A stretch of DNA of 35,222 nucleotides, from positions 1 through 35,222 of the forward strand of contig JABAQR010000077.1 in the NCBI GenBank assembly GCA_019187485.1. Reading direction: 5' to 3'. Made by a program: the position numbers and the translations under genes. Numbering within the stretch: the stretch's first letter is position 1; each line of letters starts with the position of its first letter. A model generated the notes under the pieces. That model saw nothing but the letters and a program-made list of their open reading frames with translations. It ran no database searches and was not told the DNA's origin. Positions 22,344 through 31,700 of the stretch are shown here, piece after piece. Source of the DNA: Lysobacterales bacterium. Lineage in GTDB: Bacteria; Pseudomonadota; Gammaproteobacteria; Xanthomonadales; SZUA-5.

Positions 22344-22541
22344 ATAGAGAACAATTAAAAGACATTAGAGCTTCCGGAACGTGGTGAATAAAGCATTGAA
22401 AAATAAGCGTTTGTCTGTGGGGTTTGGCTTAAGAAACTTAAGCCAAACCCCACAGTTCCTTAAGCCAAACCCCACAAACGCTTAAGCCAAACCCCACGTT
22501 CTTCATCCAAACCCCACAGCAGACTTAAGCCAAACCCCACA
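22344..22541 (+). other. Iteron-type replication origin (oriV)
   Basis: An AT-rich stretch (22344-22410) is followed by iterons with consensus CTTAAGCCAAACCCCACA. One copy is inverted at 22416-22433. Direct copies start at 22437, 22459, 22481, 22501 (degenerate) and 22524. The direct copies are spaced 20-23 bases apart, about two helical turns, so Rep monomers would line one face. The inverted copy and the first direct copy form a near-palindrome. The last copy ends on the methyltransferase start codon. No clear DnaA box was seen. Confidence 0.88.
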
Positions 22542-24067
22542 TGGACTCGACCACAGAAGACACCGGATTTGTCTACCCGCGCACCGAGCCTGCACAGACC
22601 TTTCGTGTGGCTGAGCCGCTCCGGCACGTCATGCGTGAGCAGAAGCTCCGCCGGATTGCGCAGGGCGGAGCCGTGCGCTGTCTCGACCTGTTCGCAGGTT
22701 GTGGCGGTCTGTCGCTAGGCTTCCAGGCTGCTGGCATGCAGCCCTGGGCGGCTGTGGAGTTCGATCCGCTGGCTGCGGCTTCACATGGCCTGAATTTCTT
22801 CGGGGCAGGGGAGGGCGAGCACGCACGGGCCCGCGATGTGTCGGTGTCGCCGTTCGCTTTCGCGCGGGACTTCGGCGTGGGCGATCCATCGACCGCGGTC
22901 GATGTGCTTGTCGGCGGGCCACCCTGCCAGGCCTTTGCCCGTGTGGGTCGCGCGAAGCTGCGAGAGGTGGCCGATCATCCCGAGGCCTTCAAGCACGATG
23001 ACCGTGCAAAGCTCTACCTCGATTTTTTGGCCTACATCGAAGCCTTCCAGCCGCTTGCCGTGGTCATGGAGAACGTCCCGGACGTGCTCAATTTCGGCGG
23101 CATGAACATTCCGGAGGAAGTCTGCGATGTGCTTGAGTCGCGCGGCTACTCCTGCCGTTACACCCTGCTCAACGCATCCCACTACGGTGTCCCGCAGATG
23201 CGGGAACGCATGTTCCTCATCGCTCTGGCGGGGGAACTCGGGCAGCCCGTGACGCTGCCGGCCCCGACGCATCAGCACACTCTGCCACCGGGCTACGAGG
23301 GAACGCGCGCCGTTGCGCTGAAGATGCTCGGAGAAGATCTCTTCAACGGCAGCGCGACACGCTTTCGGCGCGCTCCCGAGGGCACGCCCGATCTTCCGCC
23401 GGCCGTCACCGCCCGGCAGGCCCTCGCGGATCTTCCGCCGATCACACTGCACCTGGAAGGCAGACTTCGCCGCGGCGCCCGTCGCTTCGACGAGCTGGTG
23501 CGCTATCCAGGCAGGCCCGTCACCGACTACGCGCGACGGATGCGCGAGTGGCCTGGGTTCGAGAGCCCGGAGGGCGTGAGCGATCACGTCATCCGCTCGC
23601 TGCCGCGCGACTACAAGATTTTCGCCCGCATGCAACCCGGCGATCAGTATCCGCAGGCGTACGAACTCGCGCAGCGCATGCTGGAAGAGGAAGTAGTTCG
23701 TCGTCTCGGCAGCGCGTCCGATGCGCGCAGACACAAACTTCGCGAGCAACTGCGCGCCGAATTCGTACCGCCCTACGATGCCGGCAAGTTTCCGAACAAA
23801 TGGCGCAAGATGGAGCCCGATGCGCCCGCCCGCACGCTCATGGCGCACCTCGGCAAGGACAGCTACTCACACATTCACTACGACAGCGCGCAGGCCCGCA
23901 CGATCTCGGTCCGCGAGGCGGCGCGCCTCCAGTCCTTCCCGGATGGGTTCAAGTTCTGCGGCACCATGAATCCGGCCTTCCGCCAGATTGGCAACGCGGT
24001 TCCGCCGCTACTGGCGAAGGCTGTGGCCGGGGAAGTCATGAAGGCGATCCGGAAGGCCACCGCGTGA
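22541..24067 (+). CDS. DNA (cytosine-5-)-methyltransferase
   Basis: A 508-residue C5-methyltransferase. Motif I is LDLFAGCGGLSLGF (48-61). The catalytic PCQ of motif IV has Cys129 in GGPPCQAF. Motif VI is ENV at 177-179, motif VIII QMRER at 219-223, and the last motif is RQIGNAVPPLLAKAV near the end. The region between VIII and IX, which holds the target-recognition domain, is long (about 230-430), so the specificity cannot be read. The ATG at 22541 has no ribosome site and its A is the last base of the final iteron; ATG 22631 is a possible downstream start, just before motif I. The next gene overlaps the stop (GTGA). It protects plasmid and host from the nuclease encoded next to it. Confidence 0.93.
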   Translation: MDSTTEDTGFVYPRTEPAQTFRVAEPLRHVMREQKLRRIAQGGAVRCLDLFAGCGGLSLGFQAAGMQPWAAVEFDPLAAASHGLNFFGAGEGEHARARDVSVSPFAFARDFGVGDPSTAVDVLVGGPPCQAFARVGRAKLREVADHPEAFKHDDRAKLYLDFLAYIEAFQPLAVVMENVPDVLNFGGMNIPEEVCDVLESRGYSCRYTLLNASHYGVPQMRERMFLIALAGELGQPVTLPAPTHQHTLPPGYEGTRAVALKMLGEDLFNGSATRFRRAPEGTPDLPPAVTARQALADLPPITLHLEGRLRRGARRFDELVRYPGRPVTDYARRMREWPGFESPEGVSDHVIRSLPRDYKIFARMQPGDQYPQAYELAQRMLEEEVVRRLGSASDARRHKLREQLRAEFVPPYDAGKFPNKWRKMEPDAPARTLMAHLGKDSYSHIHYDSAQARTISVREAARLQSFPDGFKFCGTMNPAFRQIGNAVPPLLAKAVAGEVMKAIRKATA

Positions 24068-25158
24068 GCCGCCGTTTCGCACTCAAGCGTCTGACCGCGT
24101 CCGACCTGACGTTCTTCCAGTGGCATTACGACAACGAGAACGCCGGCAACCAGAAGGCCATCAACCTCAACGCGGATGTCTTCGCAGAGCAACTGTTTCC
24201 GCGACTGGATGCCGGCGCCTACAAGGTCGGGTTGAACCTGATCGGCCCAGGTATCGTGCCGCCGCTGCGGATGACCCGGAAGATCCTCAAGAACCCGGCT
24301 TACAAGAACTGGCGTCTCAATGGTGAAACGGTCGACAAGGAGCAGGCTCGCTTCCAGGTGCTTCAGCCCGATGACTACGCCTTGATGATCTTCGAGGGTG
24401 AGCGGGAGCCCGAGGACCTCAGCATCGTCTTCGTCGCGAAGGCCGAACCGGCCGATACGCATCTGCATCGTGCACTGACGCGCCTCATTCCAGCCCGTGG
24501 ACGCAAGAGCATGGTGGCGCTGAGCGCGACCGATGTGCAGTCGATTGCCGAAGAGGGCAGGGTGGCCGCGGATCATTTTCTCCGCGTACTCGTCATCGAT
24601 GAAGACCTGATCGACGCGGCCGGCGGCATCGACACCGCGGTTCAGCGCTTTCTGACACGGGTCGGCCGTCAGGCCAGGATCGACAAGGAAACGCTGCAGA
24701 AGGCGAGGGCACAAGGCGAGGCCACCGGCGATCTCGGCGAGTCGCTGGTCGACATTCACCTCGATGCCGCGAGGCAGTCTGATCAGATCGCTTCTTACAC
24801 TTGGCTCGCGCGGATCAATGCCATCTCACCGATGGACTTCGAGGCAACCGATGCCGCAGGCGTAACCGAGTCCATCGAGGTCAAGACCACCTCCGGAGAC
24901 TTCGAGCGACCCTTCCATGTGGCGCTGTCCGAACTCCGCGAGGCGGTCACCGGTGAGCGGGTCTACCGCATCTATCGCGTCTACAGCGCCAGCGCCAAGG
25001 GCGCGAAGCTGCGGATCTCGGGCGACTTCCGGCCGTTGGCGCGGACGATCCTTGAACTGTTCGAGAAGCTGCCGGCCGGTGTTGCACCGGACGGCGTGAC
25101 CATCGAGCCGCGGCTCCTGTCCTTCGGCAAGGTCATCTCGCTACATCCGGGGGAGTAA
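24064..25158 (+). CDS. DUF3883-type protein, probable PD-(D/E)XK restriction endonuclease
   Basis: A 364-residue protein starting with a GTG that overlaps the methyltransferase stop. The N-terminal 200 residues have no motif I know. The C-terminal part, with GESLVDIHLDAAR, then SPMDFEATD, then the strand ESIEVKTTSG (Glu272 and Lys274) and ELREAVTGERVYRIYRVY, matches the DUF3883 nuclease-like domain, whose D...E-x-K pattern is the PD-(D/E)XK core. Together with the upstream methyltransferase this is a restriction-modification pair. An alternative is a regulatory or accessory protein, but the order and coupling favour the nuclease. The Vsr gene starts 1 base after it. Confidence 0.75.
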   Translation: MSRRFALKRLTASDLTFFQWHYDNENAGNQKAINLNADVFAEQLFPRLDAGAYKVGLNLIGPGIVPPLRMTRKILKNPAYKNWRLNGETVDKEQARFQVLQPDDYALMIFEGEREPEDLSIVFVAKAEPADTHLHRALTRLIPARGRKSMVALSATDVQSIAEEGRVAADHFLRVLVIDEDLIDAAGGIDTAVQRFLTRVGRQARIDKETLQKARAQGEATGDLGESLVDIHLDAARQSDQIASYTWLARINAISPMDFEATDAAGVTESIEVKTTSGDFERPFHVALSELREAVTGERVYRIYRVYSASAKGAKLRISGDFRPLARTILELFEKLPAGVAPDGVTIEPRLLSFGKVISLHPGE

Positions 25159-25159
25159 C

Positions 25160-25573
25160 GTGGCCGACGTGCTGACGCCAGCGCAGCGGCGGCACAACAT
25201 GTCGCGTATCCGCGGCAAGGACACAAAGCCGGAACTCATCGTCCGGCGGATGCTGTTCGCGATGGGCTACCGCTACCGGCTGCACGTGCGCGGCCTGCCG
25301 GGTACGCCGGATATCGTCTTTCCGGGGCGTCGCAAGGTGATCTTCGTGCATGGATGCTTCTGGCACGGGCATCCCGGCTGCCGCTATGCGGCGAAGCCCG
25401 CCACCAGAGCTGAATTCTGGCGCGAGAAGATCGAGGCTGCCCAGCGGCGGGATGCGAGTGCGCAGGAGGCACTGGCGCGAGATGGATGGGGATTTCTGGT
25501 GTTGTGGGAGTGCGAATTGCAGGAGGAACACGTTGCGGTGCGCCTTAGCACCTTTCTGACGGCCACTTCCTGA
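25160..25573 (+). CDS. vsr: Very short patch repair (Vsr) endonuclease
   Basis: A 137-residue nickase that cuts next to T:G mismatches formed when methylated cytosine deaminates. The N-terminus is typical (TPAQRRHNMSRIRGKDTKPE). Asp51 (TPDIVF), His64 and His69 (VHGCFWHGH) occupy the positions of the E. coli enzyme's active-site residues. A GTG start follows GGGGGAG. It follows the methyltransferase and nuclease genes directly and probably counters mutations at the methylated site. Vsr is often next to a C5-methyltransferase, which supports all three calls. Confidence 0.93.
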   Translation: MADVLTPAQRRHNMSRIRGKDTKPELIVRRMLFAMGYRYRLHVRGLPGTPDIVFPGRRKVIFVHGCFWHGHPGCRYAAKPATRAEFWREKIEAAQRRDASAQEALARDGWGFLVLWECELQEEHVAVRLSTFLTATS

Positions 25574-25583
25574 AACGCCCGTA

Positions 25584-25639
25584 CTAGGCCGAATCATTGG
25601 CAGACGCGCAACACCGGGACCGGCAAGTCCATGCCGGTA
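25584..25639 (+). pseudogene. Decayed fragment of the small gene found at 14184-14354
   Basis: The frame from 25592 reads NHWQTRNTGTGKSMPV, against NWQKRDTGTGKFMPV in the intact protein, and the DNA similarity begins near GGCCGAA at 25588. Start, stop and both ends are missing. It fills the 171-base gap between vsr and the RHS gene, which otherwise holds only a possible TATAGA -10 near 25679. Confidence 0.6.
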
Positions 25640-25744
25640 GCCACTTGTTGCTGCCTGTCGCATGGGCGTAACTTTGTGTATAGAGAGTGAGAGTAACCGA
25701 CCGTGACAGACTCTCTTGGTACTTCGCGCCTCATCTCGACCCTC

Positions 25745-28700
25745 ATGACCCGAACTCTGCTCATCGCACTGACACTGCTTCCTGCATTCTGCTGGTCGCA
25801 GACCATTCCGAACCGAGATGCGGCTTCCGACACGGTCGGAGCAACGGTGGGTGAGTTCCGCGTAGACGAAGGTGGGCAGGCCAGCTACACGATCCCGCTC
25901 TACGTTCCTCCGGGCACGGCGGGTGTGCAGCCCAAGCTCTCACTGAGCTACAACTCCGGCGGCGGGCCGGGGGCCCTGGGCAAGGGCTGGAGCCTGGGCG
26001 GCGTCAGCGTGATGACACGCTGTCGCGCGTCCCGCGAGGCAGGGGACTTCATTGCTGGCGGAGTGCCAGTCGATGGAGATGGCGGCAGTGTGACCTTTCG
26101 GCAGAAGGATCGGTTCTGCCTCGACGGACAACGTCTGATCCTGGTCAGCACCGACAAGCAGTACGGCGATCCGGACGCCGAGTACCGCCTGGAACTGGAT
26201 CGCTTCACTCGCATCTACAGCCGTGGCGGCTTCAACCCCACTGATCCCGAGGTGGGTTCCTACACCGGTCCGAACTACTTCGAAGTCCAGCGGCGCGACG
26301 GTTCGACCAGCTACTACGGCAACACGGGCGACTCCTACATCGAAGGCAACGGGCGCGCCTTCCAGGTGGCGACCGCGTGGGCGATGAGCCGGATGCTGGA
26401 CTCCACCGGCAACTACATCGACTACGAGTACGAGGAGAACGCAGGAACCGGCGCGGAAGGGGAGTTCGTTCTGCGGTATGTGAAGTACACGGGAAAGATC
26501 AGCCCCGCCCAATCCCCGTACGCAACCATCACGCTGACCTATGACACAGTCGCCGTGCGCGAAGGCTATGTTGGTGGTTCCCGTGCCACGCGGACGCGCC
26601 GGCTGGCAAGCATCGACGTCGCCGGCATGCGTTGGTACAAGCTGAGCTATGCCGCTTCAGCCTCCGGCACCGGGGAGGACACGCTGACCTCGTTGAAGGA
26701 GTGCCGCGACAGCTCGGAGACGGTGTGCTACCCGGCCACGAGCTTTGCGTGGACCAGCGCGACCCAGAACTACGACTCGACGGGTTTCCGCACGGATACC
26801 GGTCTTGAGAAGATGATCGACTATCGCCTCGGTGACGTGGACGGTGATGGCCGGCTCGATCTGGTCTACGTGCGGGACACCGGGGGTAGTTGCCCATCGA
26901 ACGTGATCAACGTCCGCTTCGCGGTTCGTTCCGCCAACGGGTCTTTGCAATTTCCTCGCGTCAACGAACAACCCAGCATCTGCACGGGCCATCCCAGCAC
27001 CGAAGTCACGCGTTACTGGCAGTTGCTGGACTACGATGGCGATGGCCGGGACGATCTGCTGTTGGCGGAAGCGCAGGGGGCCACCCCGAAATGGCGTATC
27101 CGACCGGCGGTCGGCCAGATGGGCTTCGATGTCAGTCGCGATCTGCTCACTGAGTCCGGTGTCACGCTGCTCGTCAGCGAAGCCGCTGGCATCGAAGTCG
27201 CGGATTTCAATGGCGACGGGCTGCCAGACATCCTTTTCGGCAGCCAGACGGGCGGTGTGGCGGTCCGGTACCTCGAACGTGGAGGCGCGACCGGATTCCG
27301 GTTCTCGGATACCTATGTCATCGATGTCCAGTCGACCATCCCTGGCAACGTCGCTTGCAACCCGAACAGCATTCCGTCGTGCTTCTTCGCCATCTATTCC
27401 AGCGGGCCGTTACGGCCACAGGATTACGATGGCGACGGACGGGCAGACATCGTCGTGGCGGCCTTCCCGAACCTCGTCAATCGCCCTGCGGACGGGTTCA
27501 TCCGCCAGGAAGATCTGCGGCAGCCCGAAGGCTTGCAGAACTTCCACATGTTCATCTTTCACACCCGAGATCGCGTCGAGCAGCCACAGCGAAAGTTGAA
27601 CCTGGAGTTCTGGTGGACGTCCTATGACGGCGGTGCCCTCAATCCGCCCACGATGCCAAAGTGGTTGTCGCTGATCGGCGACTTCAATGGCGACGGGCTG
27701 CCCGACTTCCTCGGTACCTACGGCGACCCTGTCGCCGGCTATCAGGTCTGCAAGAACCGCGGTGCCAAGGGTATCTCCTTCCAGTGCAGCGGCCCGCTGC
27801 TGACAGGGCTCAACAGCGGCAAGACGTTCGACGTCAACGGCGACGGTCGCAGCGACCTGATCCACCTGCCGGGCACATCGACCAGCACCTGGCAGAACTA
27901 TCAGGTGCGCTACGCTGGCTTGGACGGGATGTTCTCAACCACGTCCGTGTCCATGCCGGGCAATGGCACGCAGGGCGTCTACAACGGATCCAACGATGTC
28001 TTCGCCGACTTCGATGGCGACGGTGCTCCAGACTACCTTGCTATCTACCCGGTTCTGGGCGCCGACAACGAACGCACCGGCACCGCGAGTGCAGCGGTGC
28101 GCTTCAAGCCCAAGGACGTGATCACGGAGATCACCAACGGCTACGGCGCAAAGACCATCATCAGCTACCTGCCGCTTTCGAACGGCAGCGTGTACACGAA
28201 GGACAACGGCTCGCGGAACAGTACGAACTACGGCCGCGGTTCGCCGGTACTGGACCTGATGGCACCGATCTATGTCGTCAGCCATGTACAAAGCGATGCG
28301 CCGGTGTTCGGGAATGCCGCGGCGCGCAGCACTGTCAGCTATCGCTATGCCGGCGCCAAGATGCAGGCGGGTGGTCGCGGCATGCTGGGTTTCCGGGAGA
28401 TCGTTTCCACAGATCACAACTTCACCGGATCAGAAGCCGGTCATGTCGTGTCGCGCACGGTCTACCAACAGGCCTTCCCGCACATCGGCATGCCGCTCAA
28501 GACCGAGAAGTGGGTCGTCGCCGGGCAGGCACCCGCGTTGGGCAGTTGCCGCGCCAGCGGCATCGACGCTGACACTTGCGCCTGGGTCTACGGACAGGCC
28601 GCACCCGTGGTGACCGGCTCGCTGGTCCAGGTCGCCGACACGCTTTACGACACCATTCCGGACTTTGCAGCCGGCAGTCAGACACCCCTGCACGGCTACA

Positions 28701-31700
28701 CCCTGGTGACTCAGGAGCGGCGCTACGCGTTGCCGCTGGATGTCGGCGCCTATGGCGTATCCCGCGGTGCTTTCATGGCCTACGTTGCGACCGGCGAGTG
28801 CGGGCACGATGCCTGGGGGAATCCCGGCCTTGTTGGTGTCGATACTCACAGTGTCGATCCGTTCCCGACCACGCCACAACGGATTCCAGCGGGACAGGTT
28901 GCCTGCGGTGCTCCAGATCCGGTCTACGAGGCCACCGTCGAAACCCGCAAGCGGACGATCAACACCTGGATCGATCCTGGATCAACGTGGCAGCTCAGCC
29001 GCCTCGCTCTGACGGAAGTGCAGCACACGCGCCGTGTGGGCAGTGCTCTCGTCACCGACAGCCGCTTCGCACAGTTCGACTATGAAACCAGCGGAGCCAC
29101 AGCTGGGCTGCTGAAATCCGAGAAGATCGAGCCGGGCGCCACCGCGCCAGCCGATGAGTTGCGCACCTTCTATGCGCTGGATATCTACGGCAACCAGCTC
29201 GCCAGCTACGTCTGCAGCGCGGATGTCAGCGAAGCGCTGTGCCGCACTCCGCAGGACGCCGGGAATCCCATGCGGTTCCATCCGGAAGGACTGGCCGGTG
29301 AACCGTCCACCAGCGTCCGACGCTACAGCCGCACTATCTACGATTCCATTGGTCGTTACGCCACAGCAGGCTACGAGCCATTCTTTGATCCTGCCCAGAC
29401 GACACCGGTCGGGTCGCCGCGACTCTGGAGCGAGCGGGCCACCTGGACGGCATGCACCTTGGGTGGTTTCGGCACTCGGGACGAGTTCGGTGAGCTGCAA
29501 TGTGTGGACGATGCCAATGGCGTGACCACGAAGTCCCGCCGCGGGCATTTCGGCCGCGAGTACTGGAGCTGGGCCGAGACGGACACGGCGCCCAACACAG
29601 GCGTTGCCACCACAATCACCTACGCCTGGTGCGCCGGGGTGAATGGCGGAACCGCTTCCTGCCCGGATGGTGCGAAGTTCCGCCGACAGACCACGAACAG
29701 CATTGCGGCGACCGTCTGGACCTACTTCGATGTGCTGGGCCGCGAAATCGCGACCGCGACGCAGAGCTTCAACGAGAGTGGCGGAGCGCCCGCGATCGCC
29801 ATCGTTTGCGCAGGCTTCGATGCGCACGGCCGTGCGCTGGTCGGTACCGAGCCGCAGTTCCTCACCGGCTTCCACGCCGCAGCTCCGAGTTTTGCCGGAC
29901 AGACCTCGATCTGCACAGCGACTGCCAACTCGCTCCGCACCACCACCACCTACGACGTACTGGGTCGAGCCACCAAGGTGCTCGCCCCGGACGGTGGGGA
30001 GACGCGAAGCACGTACCTGGGCCTCACGACGGTCATGCGTGCGCCCTGCAACAACGAGGGCGCGAATCAGCTCTGCGAACGCGAGTGGACGGAGCAGAAG
30101 AACGCGTCGGGAGAGACCATTTCGACGATGGATGCGAACGGCTTCGTCGTTCACTTCCAGCGCGATGAGTTTGGCAATCTGGAGGAAGTCCGGCGCAATG
30201 CAGGCACGGGCGATATCGTCAACTCAGCGTCCTACGACACACGAGGGCGCAAGACTGCACAGTCCGACCTGGACGGCGGCAGTTGGACGTTCCACTACAA
30301 CGCGGCCGGTGAGCTGATCAAGCGTGTTGATGCGCGCGGTCAGACCTTGCGCATGGATATCGACGCCCGCGGCCGAGTCTGGCGCACCCGCGCTACGCAC
30401 GTACCGACAGGTACCTGCCCCGGAGGGTGTCTGTTCGCCAACGGTTTTGAAGATGCCGGGGCGGCGAGCAGCGGTGTCGTCGAAGACGAAACGCAGTACG
30501 ACACTGCGGCGAACGGTCTCGGGCTGGTTCACTGGGACACGCGCCGCGAAGGCGGCAGCCCCAATGTCACCCGCACCTACACCTACGACGGGTTGTCGCG
30601 TCCGATCACCCGAGCCACGCTGCTCGATGCAAAGACCTATACCGAGCGGACGATCTACGACAACGCCAGCCGCGTTCTGAAATCGCTTGTCGAGTACACC
30701 GAGAACTACAACAACCCGGGCGGAGCGCACGCCTATCTGGAAGGGGCCGAGTATTTCTATGGCCCGCGAGGCCACCTGACGCGCGTCTGCCGGGCAAACG
30801 ACCTGAGTACAGTGGCCTCGCAGTGCCCCGGATCTTCGAACTTCCCGGTCTACTGGAAAGTGATCTCGCAGGATGCGCGGGGTCAGGTGCTTCAGGACGA
30901 ACGGCATGGAAGCGTGGCGCTGCGAAGTACCCGCACCTACAACGCCTCGACCGGTCGGCTGGCCACACTGAAGTCCGGCGCCAGCGACGGACTGCAGAAC
31001 CTGCTCTACGCCTACGATCCGGCAGGCAATCTGCTCCGGCGCGAGGACTACCGCGGCGGTACGAAGGTCGAGGCGTTCCGCTACGACGCCCTGGATCGCG
31101 TCGTGGAGTCCAGGCTCGGCCAGACGACGCTGATGACCCTGAGCTATGACGCACTCGGGAACATCTGCAACAAGAACGGCAATGCCTATACCTACGAGGG
31201 GAGGGCGGGCTGCCCTGGTGCCCTTGCGCAGGCTGCCAAGAGCCCGCACGCAGTGACGCAGGCTTTCGGCACGAACTACTACTACGACCAGAACGGTCTG
31301 CAAATCCGTGCCGATGCCGATGGCACCGGCACGGCGAATGATCGTTACACCGAGTTCGACGCCCATCACCGCATGAGTCATGCGTACGTCGGAAGCCTGA
31401 CAAGTCCAACGTTCAACGCCGATTACCAGTACGCCCCGGATCTCAGTCTCGCAACGCAAGTTGAGCGGACCACCAATAGTGTGGTGATCCGACGGACGCA
31501 CTACGTCGGCAACCTGGAGTGGACAGACCGCAACCCCGGTGGCACCGCGAATCGCGAAGCCCGCCTCAGCCTGCCCGGTGGGCTGGTCCTGGTGCGGAAG
31601 TTCATCGAAGGCCAGCTACCGGTGACGAATCACCGCTACCTGTTCTTCGATGCCCTGGGTTCGGTCGATGTGATTGCCAACGAAACCGGCGCAGATGTCG

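Noticed and set aside
22416..22541. Regular 18-bp repeats as a CRISPR array
   Set aside because: Unit is short, spacers are only 2-5 bases, one copy is inverted, and the block lies directly after rep, so they are iterons.
22781..23848. 355-residue minus-strand frame opposite the methyltransferase
   Set aside because: Shadow of an enzyme with complete catalytic motifs on the other strand.
23548..24063. Longer start for the DUF3883 protein inside the methyltransferase gene
   Set aside because: The sequence is an out-of-frame shadow of the methyltransferase; the GTG at 24064 fits translational coupling.
28982..31501. Long minus-strand frames of 390 and 425 residues opposite the RHS gene
   Set aside because: They are antisense shadows of a GC-rich gene with clear RHS repeats and have no motifs of their own.
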